Assembly: GCF_001434365.1 (NCBI RefSeq)
Contig: NZ_AZFN01000011.1
Coordinates: 1 to 64,000 of the forward strand
Direction of reading: 5' to 3'
Source of the DNA: Limosilactobacillus gastricus DSM 16045
GTDB lineage: Bacteria; Bacillota; Bacilli; Lactobacillales; Lactobacillaceae
DNA length: 64,000 nucleotides
In this document: positions 50,056 through 58,062 of the stretch, in pieces
Layout: each line of letters opens with the position of its first letter
Position numbering within the stretch: position 1 is the stretch's first letter
Program-made: the position numbers and the translations under genes
Notes under the pieces: model-generated
Told to the model about the DNA's origin: nothing
Databases searched by the model: none
The model's input: only the letters and a program-made list of their open reading frames with translations

Positions 50056-50107
50056 GAGTGCCAACGGACCGGGAGGCTTATTTTCGGTGGTTCGCGGCGC
50101 TCTTTTT
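50056..50107 (+). terminator. Terminator of gatCAB-dagK
   Basis: GAGTGCC (50056-50062) pairs with GGCGCTC (50096-50102), stacked on an inner helix CGGACC/GGTTCG (50065-50070 with 50089-50094), then five T. Confidence 0.85.
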
Positions 50108-50124
50108 GCTTAAAAGGAGCTAGG

Positions 50125-51492
50125 ATGAAAGTTAAGATACCAGTTCACAAAGGTGAGGAATTAACGGATCAGATTGAGGATTTGACATATCAAGGTAATG
50201 GGGTGATGAAAGTAGATCATTATCCAATCTTCATTCCCGAGGCTTTACCAGAAGAAAAGGTAACAGCTAAAGTTACTAAAGTTACTACGAACTTTGCCTG
50301 GGGGCAGGTTTTAAATTGGCAAAGTAAGAGTTCTGACCGGGTTGCGGATCCCGACCAACGCTATTTACAAACGGGAATCGCACCTCTAGGTCACTTAAAA
50401 TATCCCGCCCAGTTAAAGTTTAAACAAAAATTGATCCAGGATCTCTTACAAAAGGCCCATTTAGCCGTGGATGTTGCGCCAACTATGGGGATGGACAAGC
50501 CATTCCAATATCGGAATAAGGCGCAAGTACCAGTGCGTTTTATCCGTGGTCAAGTTGAAACGGGATTTTATAAACGGGGGAGCCATGAACTGGTCCCTAT
50601 TGAGAATTTCTATATTCAAGATCCAGTCATCGATGAGACGATCAAAATTGTTCGTGACCTCATACGGCAGTACCATATCCGAGCTTATGATGAAGCAAAA
50701 CAAACCGGGGATCTCAAATCCATCATGGTTCGTCGGGGATATTATAGCCACCAAGTGATGGTTGTGTTGGTCACGCGGACAACTAAATTACCGCACCAAG
50801 CTGAATTAGTCCAGGGAATCGTTGACCAGGTCCCAGGCATTACCAGTATTATTCAAAATATCAACTCTAAGCCGACCAATGTGGTTTTAGGACGGGAGAA
50901 TCATACTCTGTGGGGAGCTGAAACGATTCATGATCAACTATTAGGGATTGATTTCACGATTTCACCCCTGTCCTTTTATCAGGTTAACCCTCAACAAACG
51001 GAACGCCTTTATCAGACTGCCATTGATTATGCGGAATTGGACGGAAATCAAACAGTGATTGATGCTTATTGTGGGATTGGGACGATTTCACTGGCTGTAG
51101 CCAAACATGCAAAAAAGGTTTACGGGGTTGAAATTGTGGAAGCTGCCATTCAAGATGCCAAACTAAATGCGCAGCATAATCAGATTGCAAATGCTGAATT
51201 TGTGGTCGGAAAAGCTGAAGAGCAGATGGCGAAATGGCAAGCACAAGGACTGAAACCAGATGTGTTGATTGTTGATCCGCCACGCAAGGGACTGGATGAA
51301 CGAGTAATTGAGGCAGCTGGTCAGATGGCACCGCAAAAGATCGTGTATATCTCTTGTAATCCCGCAACGCTCGTCCGTGATCTGCAGCGTTTTATGGACC
51401 AAGGTTATCAAATAACAAAGCCTATCCAGCCCGTGGATCAATTTCCACAAACGACGCATGTTGAGAGTATCACAGTAATGTCGAGGAGCTGA
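50125..51492 (+). CDS. rlmD: 23S rRNA (uracil-5-)-methyltransferase, RumA/RlmCD family
   Basis: The 455-aa SAM enzyme would form 5-methyluridine in 23S rRNA. An N-terminal TRAM domain (about 1-58) precedes the central RNA-binding part. The SAM motif is DAYCGIGTISLAVA, DPPRKGLDE is the DPP motif, and the nucleophilic Cys lies in ISCNPATL. The 4Fe-4S cysteines usual in RumA (C-x5-C-G-G-C) are replaced by a cysteine-free segment, TGIAPLGHLKYPAQ (about 87-100). AAAGGAGC precedes the start. The symbol is by family; the exact target uridines are not known. Confidence 0.85.
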   Translation: MKVKIPVHKGEELTDQIEDLTYQGNGVMKVDHYPIFIPEALPEEKVTAKVTKVTTNFAWGQVLNWQSKSSDRVADPDQRYLQTGIAPLGHLKYPAQLKFKQKLIQDLLQKAHLAVDVAPTMGMDKPFQYRNKAQVPVRFIRGQVETGFYKRGSHELVPIENFYIQDPVIDETIKIVRDLIRQYHIRAYDEAKQTGDLKSIMVRRGYYSHQVMVVLVTRTTKLPHQAELVQGIVDQVPGITSIIQNINSKPTNVVLGRENHTLWGAETIHDQLLGIDFTISPLSFYQVNPQQTERLYQTAIDYAELDGNQTVIDAYCGIGTISLAVAKHAKKVYGVEIVEAAIQDAKLNAQHNQIANAEFVVGKAEEQMAKWQAQGLKPDVLIVDPPRKGLDERVIEAAGQMAPQKIVYISCNPATLVRDLQRFMDQGYQITKPIQPVDQFPQTTHVESITVMSRS

Positions 51493-51689
51493 AAGCGACG
51501 AGGAAATTGCTAGTGACAAATCCATGCGATAGTCACTCAAGAATAAGGAGCATGGTGATGAATGATTGGCTTGTGTTGAACCGCTGAGAATGTGATGAAT
51601 AGTAAAATTAGAGCTAATAATCGTCCTTGACATGAAACACATATAATTAAAAATTGCGTATGACTTTTATTATCTAGATGGTGATTTAA

Positions 51690-52577
51690 ATGGCAAATCA
51701 AAGAATTATGATTGAAGATCAAACGATGAATGAAGTATTAAAATCAATGTACCGTTTGGGTGGACAGGTTTCAAGAAAGGAAATCCGTCAGGATATTCAT
51801 GATAATTCTGAGGTCATTTCAGAAGATGAAGTTGACCGAATTAAAGTTTCTAAAAAAACTGGTAAAAATTATAGTCCGTTTGCGTGGACACTTAATTTTG
51901 CGGTTAAATATCTGATCATGACGGGATACCTGCATGAAGATGGTCATTTGCTTGAGCTAACAGAAAAGGGACGTAATGTAGATGTTGCTGCTTTTGATGG
52001 AGCTCGTGATGTTCGACCGGTAGTTGAAAAGATGTTGGCACAAGAAAAGCAGAATAAGGTTACTAGCTCTGATAAGATAAATACTGACGATCATGAGGAT
52101 CCCGATGAATTAGAAGAACCATGGCGCCAACAATTATTGGATGCCTTAACTAAAATGAATCCTCAGAAATTTGAGCTCTTTTGCCGCGGTTTGCGTACAA
52201 AAATGGGCATTAATACTGATGATGAGCTTGGAGTTCAGTATGTGGCCGATGGAGGTATCGACGGCTTCGGCTATATAATAGCTGACGACTTTCGGACCAT
52301 CAGAGTTGCTTTACAGGCTAAACGCTGGCAAGGGAAAGTGTCGGCACCGGAGATTGATAAGTTCCGCGGAGCAATGGATAAATTTAACGCTGAATTTGGC
52401 ATTTTCATTACTAATTCTGATTTCACCAGAGAAGCGGTGAAAACGGCTCGCCAAGGAAGTCGGATCATCACCTTGATTAATGGTGATCAGATTTGTAATT
52501 TGGTTGCGAAATATCATTATTACGTCGAACCAGTCACTACTTATCGGTTGAAGGACTTCTATTGGGATAAAGATTAG
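51690..52577 (+). CDS. Mrr-like type IV restriction endonuclease
   Basis: A 295-aa DNA-cutting enzyme with a Mrr-type N-terminal winged helix (about 10-100) that reads DNA and a C-terminal Mrr_cat nuclease domain (about 145-290). The catalytic core is Asp191 (GGIDGFG) with QAK at 209-211, the variant PD-(D/E)xK signature of Mrr. There is no methyltransferase next to it, as expected for an enzyme that attacks modified foreign DNA. The 197-base gap before it holds no convincing promoter. It marks the start of the more variable part of the window. Confidence 0.88.
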   Translation: MANQRIMIEDQTMNEVLKSMYRLGGQVSRKEIRQDIHDNSEVISEDEVDRIKVSKKTGKNYSPFAWTLNFAVKYLIMTGYLHEDGHLLELTEKGRNVDVAAFDGARDVRPVVEKMLAQEKQNKVTSSDKINTDDHEDPDELEEPWRQQLLDALTKMNPQKFELFCRGLRTKMGINTDDELGVQYVADGGIDGFGYIIADDFRTIRVALQAKRWQGKVSAPEIDKFRGAMDKFNAEFGIFITNSDFTREAVKTARQGSRIITLINGDQICNLVAKYHYYVEPVTTYRLKDFYWDKD

Positions 52578-52610
52578 TTTTTATTTATTATTACCCCGAA
52601 AGGATGACCA

Positions 52611-53465
52611 ATGATCAAAAAAATATGGCAATCGATCTTTGATATCGTTTTGATATTGTTACTAGTAATTGTTACTCAAATAATCCCACAAATAATTTTG
52701 GGTCTTCCCCAAATTTTTGCACCGGGTTTAAAAACGAACCATAGCTATATCTTGGTAGCTGATATTTTGCTTTCACTGGGTTATCTATGGTTTTTTTACA
52801 CCGGTTTTAAATGGCTTTGCAAGCATCGTTATCAGCATGAATTTACGACTATTACTGGACCTGTTCGCTTTAAAAGACACTATTTTACCGATGCCTGCTT
52901 ACTGATTACCATCTTATTAGCTGGAACTTGGCTGGTGGGAGTAAAGGTCGCAACTCCATCACTAAATCATTGGGAATTCACGCAAAATCTAGTCAACAAT
53001 GTCTTGCTGTTTTTTGTGGCGCCCTTGGTTGAAGAAATCGCCTTTCGGGGTGTCATTCTAGAACAAGTTGCGCGGCGTTCGAATACCGTAACCGGAGTCA
53101 TCGTATCATCATTACTATTTGGCTTAGTGCATTTAATGAATGGTCAACTTGATTTGCTCAGCACTACTCAACTGGTGGTTTCAGGATTTTTAATGGGGAC
53201 TTTGTTGTCCCTGGCCTATCTTTGGGCGCATTCTATTTGGGCCAACTTTACCCTTCATGCTACATATAATTTGATATTAACCTTGATTCCAGTTCAAGCC
53301 AGTCTGTCACATGATTGGCCCTTCCAACTAATTTTTACCAGTCATCATCAATTAATGACGGGTGGGCAATATGGTTCGGATTGTAGCTTGCCTTACAATC
53401 TGGCCTATCTAGTGATGATTGGTTTGTTTTGGATTCGTTTAAATAAAAGAATAAGTAAAAACTAA
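52611..53465 (+). CDS. CPBP-family intramembrane metalloprotease
   Basis: A 284-aa membrane protein with about eight helices and all CPBP/Abi motifs: EEIAFR (Glu141, Glu142, Arg146), FGLVH (His174) and a late HATYN. Such proteins process prenylated or signal peptides and in lactobacilli often give bacteriocin immunity, but no bacteriocin gene is visible. AAAGGATG precedes ATG 52611. It is 33 bases after the Mrr gene, so the two may share a transcript; a functional link is not evident. Confidence 0.85.
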   Translation: MIKKIWQSIFDIVLILLLVIVTQIIPQIILGLPQIFAPGLKTNHSYILVADILLSLGYLWFFYTGFKWLCKHRYQHEFTTITGPVRFKRHYFTDACLLITILLAGTWLVGVKVATPSLNHWEFTQNLVNNVLLFFVAPLVEEIAFRGVILEQVARRSNTVTGVIVSSLLFGLVHLMNGQLDLLSTTQLVVSGFLMGTLLSLAYLWAHSIWANFTLHATYNLILTLIPVQASLSHDWPFQLIFTSHHQLMTGGQYGSDCSLPYNLAYLVMIGLFWIRLNKRISKN

Positions 53466-53504
53466 CAGGGACTGGGGAAGTAACATTACTTCCCAGTCCC
53501 TGTT
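53464..53504. terminator. Long hairpin terminator between convergent genes
   Basis: A 19-bp stem with one bulged G (53464-53483 with 53486-53504, core ACAGGGACTGG/CCAGTCCCTGT). Read on the minus strand it runs into TTTTT, so it mainly ends the Rrf2 operon. On the plus strand it would slow polymerase after the CPBP gene. Confidence 0.75.
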
Positions 53505-53513
53505 GAATTATGC

Positions 53514-53927
53514 TTAAAGTTGGACTTGTTTGATGACATCGTCTAATGTCATCGTTTTTAGTTTAGCTTTGACAGTATCTTCGATGTCATTAAAAACATG
53601 ATCAATTATATTTGGCATTTGTTGTCCGATCTGACAGGTGATACTTGTATTTTCATCCCGTTTGAAGACCTGGCCAGTAGAAATGGCTAAAAAGATCTCA
53701 TAAAGTGAAATCTCCTTTGGATCCTTAGTTAAGGAAACTTTTTTACTACCTTTACGAGTGTTTAGTAATCCTGCCTTACTTAATTGGCTAGTGATTTGCC
53801 GAATGGTAACTGAACTCGTATTAACACTAAAGGCCAGTGTTTTACTGGAGAGATCAGGTAAATTTTGTCTTACGTAAATATAAGTCATAATGTGAATTGC
53901 ATCCGCAAAACGTGTTGAAGCTTGCAT
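53514..53927 (-). CDS. Rrf2-family transcriptional regulator
   Basis: The 137-aa protein has the Rrf2 winged helix (SSVTIRQITSQLSKAGLL, about 38-55) and dimerisation helix. It has a single cysteine, Cys98, in ITCQIG, so it is not an iron-sulphur IscR type and may sense thiol stress as YwnA/SaiR-like members do; that is inference. An AGGAGAT site sits at the end of the upstream gene. It starts one base after the NmrA-like gene and is co-transcribed with it, probably controlling the shared promoter. Confidence 0.88.
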   Translation of the reverse strand: MQASTRFADAIHIMTYIYVRQNLPDLSSKTLAFSVNTSSVTIRQITSQLSKAGLLNTRKGSKKVSLTKDPKEISLYEIFLAISTGQVFKRDENTSITCQIGQQMPNIIDHVFNDIEDTVKAKLKTMTLDDVIKQVQL

Positions 53928-53928
53928 T

Positions 53929-54780
53929 TTATATCAATCTCCTAATTGCCGTTGTTAATGGGGTTACTGGTCGACCTAAAATTTGTTTAAAGTCATCGGA
54001 CTTAACGTCAGCAACACCATTTCTTTCTGCTTCATTTGATGCGGCTAGCACTTTAGCTACAGGCTCAGGTCGGCCCATTTTTACTAATAATTCCGCAAAC
54101 TGCGCACTTGTAATATCTTGAACTTTTACTTCTTGATTGAAAACTGAACTAAGGACCTTCGTAAAATCAGCATATGAAACGAGATTGTCTGATAAATTAT
54201 AAGTTTGGTTTGTTTTAAAGTTACCATTCAAGACTTTAGCAGCTGCCTCCGCATAATCACTCCGTAAAGCTAAGCCAAACTTGGCCTCACCAGTTGAATT
54301 ATAAATCGTTTTACATTGGCTGTCATTAATAATGTCGAATTGTTTGGTTTCAAGATAGCGAGCATTACGGAGAATAATATAGTTGATCCCGGATTTCTTC
54401 AGGTAGTTTTCAGTAGCCAGGTGAGCGGTTCCTAATGGATTATGTTCAGGATTTACTCCACTTGTATAAACCAGAAGGGAAAGGTGGTTGGCTGTCGCTG
54501 CCTTGATAAAATTTTGATGTTGGATAAATCTTTTTTGGTTATCAGGCTCATTCGTTGAGACTAGAAGAGCTCGATCAACACCATGAAGGGCAGTTAGCAG
54601 GCTTTCATAGTCGTTAAGATCGGCTGGTCGAACATCAATCCCTAGGTCCGCAAAATCCTGCGCTTTTGATGGCGTTCTAGCCAGCCCAATTAGGTTGGCG
54701 GGGGTCATACCTTCTTCAAGGAGATCAGTTAATACTAAACGGCCTAATTGACCAGTAATTCCAGATATTGCAATTTTCAT
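53929..54780 (-). CDS. NmrA-like NAD(P)H-binding oxidoreductase (QorB-like)
   Basis: A 283-aa atypical SDR with the nucleotide motif GITGQLG (7-13). The layout, with YTSGVNPEHNPLG and LRNARYLE segments, resembles QorB/YtfG quinone reductases, which use NADPH. A classical catalytic Tyr-Lys pair is not obvious. It is the first gene of a two-gene operon with the Rrf2 regulator. The promoter and an overlapping perfect dyad lie just upstream. Confidence 0.82.
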   Translation of the reverse strand: MKIAISGITGQLGRLVLTDLLEEGMTPANLIGLARTPSKAQDFADLGIDVRPADLNDYESLLTALHGVDRALLVSTNEPDNQKRFIQHQNFIKAATANHLSLLVYTSGVNPEHNPLGTAHLATENYLKKSGINYIILRNARYLETKQFDIINDSQCKTIYNSTGEAKFGLALRSDYAEAAAKVLNGNFKTNQTYNLSDNLVSYADFTKVLSSVFNQEVKVQDITSAQFAELLVKMGRPEPVAKVLAASNEAERNGVADVKSDDFKQILGRPVTPLTTAIRRLI

Positions 54781-54817
54781 ATCTATACCATCCTGTAAAA
54801 TTATATTTTATATCTAT

Positions 54818-54846
54818 AATATACAAGTTTTCTTTTTATCTGTAAA
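54818..54846 (-). promoter_or_regulatory. Promoter of the NmrA-Rrf2 operon
   Basis: On the minus strand: TTTACA (54846-54841), 17-bp spacer, TATATT (54823-54818). Confidence 0.65.
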
Positions 54847-54864
54847 GTTAAATTTTATAACTTT
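54844..54864. promoter_or_regulatory. Candidate Rrf2-family operator
   Basis: Perfect dyad AAAGTTA - 7 nt - TAACTTT, overlapping the -35 box of the NmrA-Rrf2 promoter. Position suits autorepression by the co-encoded Rrf2 protein. Confidence 0.5.
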
Positions 54865-54917
54865 TAAAAATGTTGCCGCGTAAAAGTAATTTGAGAGCGA
54901 TAGTCAATGATCTTTTC

Positions 54918-54926
54918 TGGTATAAT
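54918..54926 (+). promoter_or_regulatory. Extended -10 promoter of the HAD phosphatase gene
   Basis: TGG-TATAAT, a consensus extended -10, about 45 bases before the start codon. Confidence 0.6.
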
Positions 54927-54970
54927 AAGATTATCTAAAGTAATATTAATCCTGAAAGGAAGGCGATCGC

Positions 54971-55780
54971 ATGGCAATTAAATTAGTCGCACTCGATATT
55001 GATGATACTCTCTTAAATTCCAAAGGTGAGATTCTGGAATCCACAAAAAAAGTGATTTCTCAAGCTTTGGCCCAAGGGATTAAGGTGGTCCTTTGTTCCG
55101 GGCGCCCCCTAGCAGGCGTGAAGCCTTATTTAGATCAATTAGGTATCCAAGGTGATGGTCAATATGCGGTGACCTACAATGGGGCCATTATTTGTTCGGC
55201 AGCAGGGCGAATCTTGGCAAAAGAGTTACTTGATAATCAGCAATACCGTCGCTTAACAGCCTTTGGTAAAGAACATCAAGTGCCTTTTAATGTGTTAGAT
55301 GAGCATTCGGTTATTTATACAGCCGATCACGATATTGATTTTGTGACGGTCGTCCAAGCCTGGGAGAACGAAGCGGGGATCATGGTGCGCCAACCAGATG
55401 AGTTACCAGCTGATTTTACAATCACGAAAGGCGCCTTTGTGGGGGATCCCGAACGCTTAGATCAAATTCAGCCGTTAGTGGAAACCACCTTTGGCGACGA
55501 GATGTATGTGGTCCGCGCGGGGAAATGGTTCCTCGAAATGATGAATTCCAAGGTGAATAAGGGTAATGCTTTGGCCCAACTTAGTGAATTATTACAAATT
55601 GCACCTGATGAAGTTATGGTCTTTGGCGACGAAGGAAATGATTTGGCAATGTTTGACTTTGCTGGCATCGCTGTCTGCATGGGAAATGGTTCGGACGAAG
55701 CCAAAGCGCAGGCTGATTTTGTGACTGCTTCAAATGACGATGATGGAATCGCTCAAGCTTTTGAAAAGTTTATTCAATAG
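54971..55780 (+). CDS. Cof-type HAD hydrolase (sugar-phosphatase-like)
   Basis: A 269-aa HAD-superfamily phosphatase. The nucleophile motif DIDDTLL places Asp9 and Asp11. CSGRPL is motif II, K(G)NAL motif III and FGDEGNDLAMF motif IV. A large type IIB cap lies between motifs II and III. Relatives (YidA and Cof) dephosphorylate sugar phosphates or flavin and pyridoxal phosphates; the substrate here cannot be set. GAAAGGAAGG precedes the start. Monocistronic. Confidence 0.92.
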   Translation: MAIKLVALDIDDTLLNSKGEILESTKKVISQALAQGIKVVLCSGRPLAGVKPYLDQLGIQGDGQYAVTYNGAIICSAAGRILAKELLDNQQYRRLTAFGKEHQVPFNVLDEHSVIYTADHDIDFVTVVQAWENEAGIMVRQPDELPADFTITKGAFVGDPERLDQIQPLVETTFGDEMYVVRAGKWFLEMMNSKVNKGNALAQLSELLQIAPDEVMVFGDEGNDLAMFDFAGIAVCMGNGSDEAKAQADFVTASNDDDGIAQAFEKFIQ

Positions 55781-55916
55781 TTTTAGATATCGTAAGTGAC
55801 ATATATTTTCAATCGTAAACTAAAACCAGATCACTTTAAGGACCTGGTTGGGGTACGTTATTTATATTGGTTTTGCTGATTTTTGCGGATGAACAAGCTG
55901 AATTAAGGAAACAATG

Positions 55917-56573
55917 ATGAAAGAAAAAGTAGGACAAGTATTTTCGATTGCCAAAGATAATCCACCAGTAGCGGGGTGTACTATTTCAAAAGCAGTGACC
56001 CAAGGTGAGCATCAGGTAACTTATTTTTCATTAGCCGCTGGAACTGATATTAGTGCGGAAATCTTTCCGTATTATAAACTGGTGCTTGTGACAGATGGCC
56101 AGGTCAATGTTTATGGCGAGGATGATTTAGATTGTCTACTTTCAACTGGCGAGGGGATTGTGACCCCCATTAATACTCCACTTGGTTTCAAAACAGCATC
56201 GGGGGTTGTTTATACGGAGATCTTGGTGCCGACAACGGATAAAATCAATGCAGTACTTAAGGTTGGTGAAACTTTTCGGTTGGCGGATTTAGTTCCCTAC
56301 CAGGCTGATAAAATTATCAATATGGATCTGATTCAAAGCGATGAGTTAAAACTTGTCGTTATGTCCTTTGATCAGGGAACGGGTCTAGCCGAACATGCTG
56401 CTCCAGGGGATGCGATCATCTTCGCCTTAGATGGCCAGGGCATCATTACATATGAAGGCCAAGACCATCAAATTCAAGCGGGACAGAATTTTCATTTCGC
56501 CCAGGATGGCCGCCACAGAGTGCAGGCGTCGACACCTTTTAAAATGGCCTTATTAATTGATTTAACTGCTTGA
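55917..56573 (+). CDS. Two-domain cupin protein
   Basis: A 218-aa protein made of two cupin beta-barrels (about 35-105 and 140-215), seen from the spaced G-x-N/F-H type motifs, for example HAAPGDAIIFALDGQG and GQNFHFAQDGRHRV. AAGGAAA at 55905-55911 favours ATG 55917 over ATG 55914. Small bicupins of this kind are common near metabolic genes in lactobacilli, and their activity is generally unknown. It is 25 bases before the GNAT gene and probably co-transcribed. Confidence 0.75.
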   Translation: MKEKVGQVFSIAKDNPPVAGCTISKAVTQGEHQVTYFSLAAGTDISAEIFPYYKLVLVTDGQVNVYGEDDLDCLLSTGEGIVTPINTPLGFKTASGVVYTEILVPTTDKINAVLKVGETFRLADLVPYQADKIINMDLIQSDELKLVVMSFDQGTGLAEHAAPGDAIIFALDGQGIITYEGQDHQIQAGQNFHFAQDGRHRVQASTPFKMALLIDLTA

Positions 56574-56598
56574 AGATCATGCCGAGAAGGAGAATAAA

Positions 56599-57294
56599 AT
56601 GAGATTAAATGAATTTAATCAACCAATTGGTGATGCCTTACCGGATTTCACGCCCGGTGAATGGCCCCAAATCAACCAACTAACTGGAAACTTTGTGACT
56701 GTGGAACCCATTAACCTTGATCGGCACTTCGAATCCGCTTATGAATTTTATGGTCCACAGAGTCCTCAGGAGCAATGGACCTATTTGCCAATGGAGGCCT
56801 TTTCCAGCCAAGCCAATTTTAAGAAATATTTTAGCCAAATGGCCGCTTCAAAAGACCCTTACTATTTAGCCGTGGTTGATAAGAAGACGGGTCAAGTAGT
56901 AGGTACTTTTTCCTTAATGCGAATTGATCCCCAGAATCGCTCTGTTGAGATGGGCTGGGTTCTGTATGGGCCTAAATTGAAACGATCCCGCCTTGCAACG
57001 GAAGCTCAATACTTGGTCATGAAATATGTCTTTGAAGATCTTCACTATCGTCGGTATGAGTGGAAGTGTGATCACTTAAATGCCCCATCAAGGCGCGCTG
57101 CCGAACGATTAGGATTTAAGTTTGAAGGAACCTTTCGGCGGGCTAACGTCTATAAGGGACGGAGCCGGGATACGGATTGGTATTCATTGCTTGCTGAAGA
57201 GTATGCTGCAATGAAGCCAAAGTTTGAACAGTGGCTAGCGCCTGAGAATTTTAATGAAGATGGTCAGCAAGTCAAGTCGTTACATGAATTTTAG
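56599..57294 (+). CDS. GNAT acetyltransferase, RimJ/RimL type
   Basis: The 231-aa protein matches the RimJ/RimL branch of GNAT enzymes, which acetylate protein N-termini or small amines with acetyl-CoA. FSLMRIDPQNRSVEMGWVLY and the pyrophosphate loop region KRSRLATEAQYL (about 130-141) are seen, followed by CDHLNAPSRRAAERLGF. AGAAGGAGAA precedes it. The actual acceptor is unknown. Confidence 0.85.
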   Translation: MRLNEFNQPIGDALPDFTPGEWPQINQLTGNFVTVEPINLDRHFESAYEFYGPQSPQEQWTYLPMEAFSSQANFKKYFSQMAASKDPYYLAVVDKKTGQVVGTFSLMRIDPQNRSVEMGWVLYGPKLKRSRLATEAQYLVMKYVFEDLHYRRYEWKCDHLNAPSRRAAERLGFKFEGTFRRANVYKGRSRDTDWYSLLAEEYAAMKPKFEQWLAPENFNEDGQQVKSLHEF

Positions 57295-57302
57295 ATATTT
57301 AA

Positions 57303-57344
57303 AAAGGCGTTAACTGATCCCAATTCGGACTAGCTAACGCCTTT
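57303..57344. terminator. Bidirectional terminator between convergent genes
   Basis: Perfect 10-bp stem AAAGGCGTTA/TAACGCCTTT (57303-57312 with 57335-57344), flanked by A and T runs. The minus-strand T run is longer. Confidence 0.85.
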
Positions 57345-57349
57345 ATCAA

Positions 57350-57919
57350 TTATTGATTAATGCCAAAGCCACCATTCCATGAAATTTTTTCCTTGGCTGC
57401 TAAGGTCATTTGTAAGAAACCGAGTGCTTCCATTTCCAGCGCCCGCTTAAGTTTACCAGCATCCATAACAGCTAATGGACTTCCTGATAGGGACGAAGTA
57501 AAAGATTCTTTGGCATCTTCATCGTCACCAGCAACTAAAACGGTGGTTTGATTGTCGCCAACCTGGCCACTATTTAAAGTACCAGCAAAGGTCGTATTAA
57601 AGGCCTTCAAAACCTTAGATTGTGGTAAAGCCGTTTGTAGAATTTCAGCGGCGGATGAATCGCTTGGTACCACTAATTCGTCCCAATTATCAAAATTCAA
57701 GGGATTAGCAATCTCAACCACAATTTTACCGGCTAATTGGGTTTGGTATTGGTTAGCTAAGTCTTTTTCTGCCGCAAATGGAACTGCAAAAACGACTAAA
57801 TCGCCAAAAGTTGGTTGTGCTTCGCCATGACCAATAAATTCAACGGATTGACCTGCCGCTTCAAAATTCTTCGCAATTGCTTGCCCCATATTTCCTTTAC
57901 CAATTACAGATACTTTCAT
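57350..57919 (-). CDS. NADPH-dependent F420 reductase-like NAD(P)-binding protein
   Basis: A 189-aa Rossmann-fold protein with GKGNMG (7-12) at the very N-terminus. AVPF, IANPLN and VLKAFNTTFAGTL are typical of the F420-oxidoreductase/YrdX-like branch. Lactobacilli lack F420, so these proteins most likely act as NADPH oxidoreductases on another partner; unproven. An AAGGAGAT site and a strong promoter precede it. It diverges from the GNAT gene at 58063 and shares a repeat-bearing promoter region with it. Confidence 0.82.
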   Translation of the reverse strand: MKVSVIGKGNMGQAIAKNFEAAGQSVEFIGHGEAQPTFGDLVVFAVPFAAEKDLANQYQTQLAGKIVVEIANPLNFDNWDELVVPSDSSAAEILQTALPQSKVLKAFNTTFAGTLNSGQVGDNQTTVLVAGDDEDAKESFTSSLSGSPLAVMDAGKLKRALEMEALGFLQMTLAAKEKISWNGGFGINQ

Positions 57920-57963
57920 AAGTATAATCTCCTTTTAGAAACTTAAATTTTATCGTTGAAATT

Positions 57964-57992
57964 ATTATAAGTTATTTACTTACTTTTTACAA
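57964..57992 (-). promoter_or_regulatory. Promoter of the F420-reductase-like gene
   Basis: On the minus strand: TTGTAA (57992-57987), 17-bp spacer, consensus TATAAT (57969-57964). Confidence 0.75.
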
Positions 57993-58014
57993 GTGAAATG
58001 ATTTGAAGTGAAAT
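57991..58014. repeat. 9-bp direct repeat in a divergent promoter region
   Basis: AAGTGAAAT occurs at 57991-57999 and 58006-58014. The first copy touches the -35 box of the leftward promoter and the second touches the -35 box of the rightward one. This is the expected place for a shared regulator. Confidence 0.55.
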
Positions 58015-58031
58015 TTAGGACTATTTATAAT
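58003..58031 (+). promoter_or_regulatory. Promoter of the GNAT-YdcF-SGNH-YcsI operon
   Basis: TTGAAG (58003-58008), 17-bp spacer, consensus TATAAT (58026-58031). Confidence 0.7.
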
Positions 58032-58062
58032 TAAGATATTAACAGTTAAGGGGAGGTAGCTT

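Noticed and set aside
51558-51587. Nine-codon frame with an AGGAG site, possible leader peptide
   Set aside because: It ends 100 bases before the Mrr gene, with no hairpin or amino-acid bias to support attenuation; chance is likely.
51627-51655. TTGACA near a TATAAT before the Mrr-like gene
   Set aside because: The two boxes are only 9 bases apart, and the 17-bp position reads AAAATT, so a promoter is not supported.
55826-55850. Hairpin AACCAG/CTGGTT after the HAD phosphatase gene
   Set aside because: Only six pairs and followed by GGGG rather than T, so not a convincing terminator.
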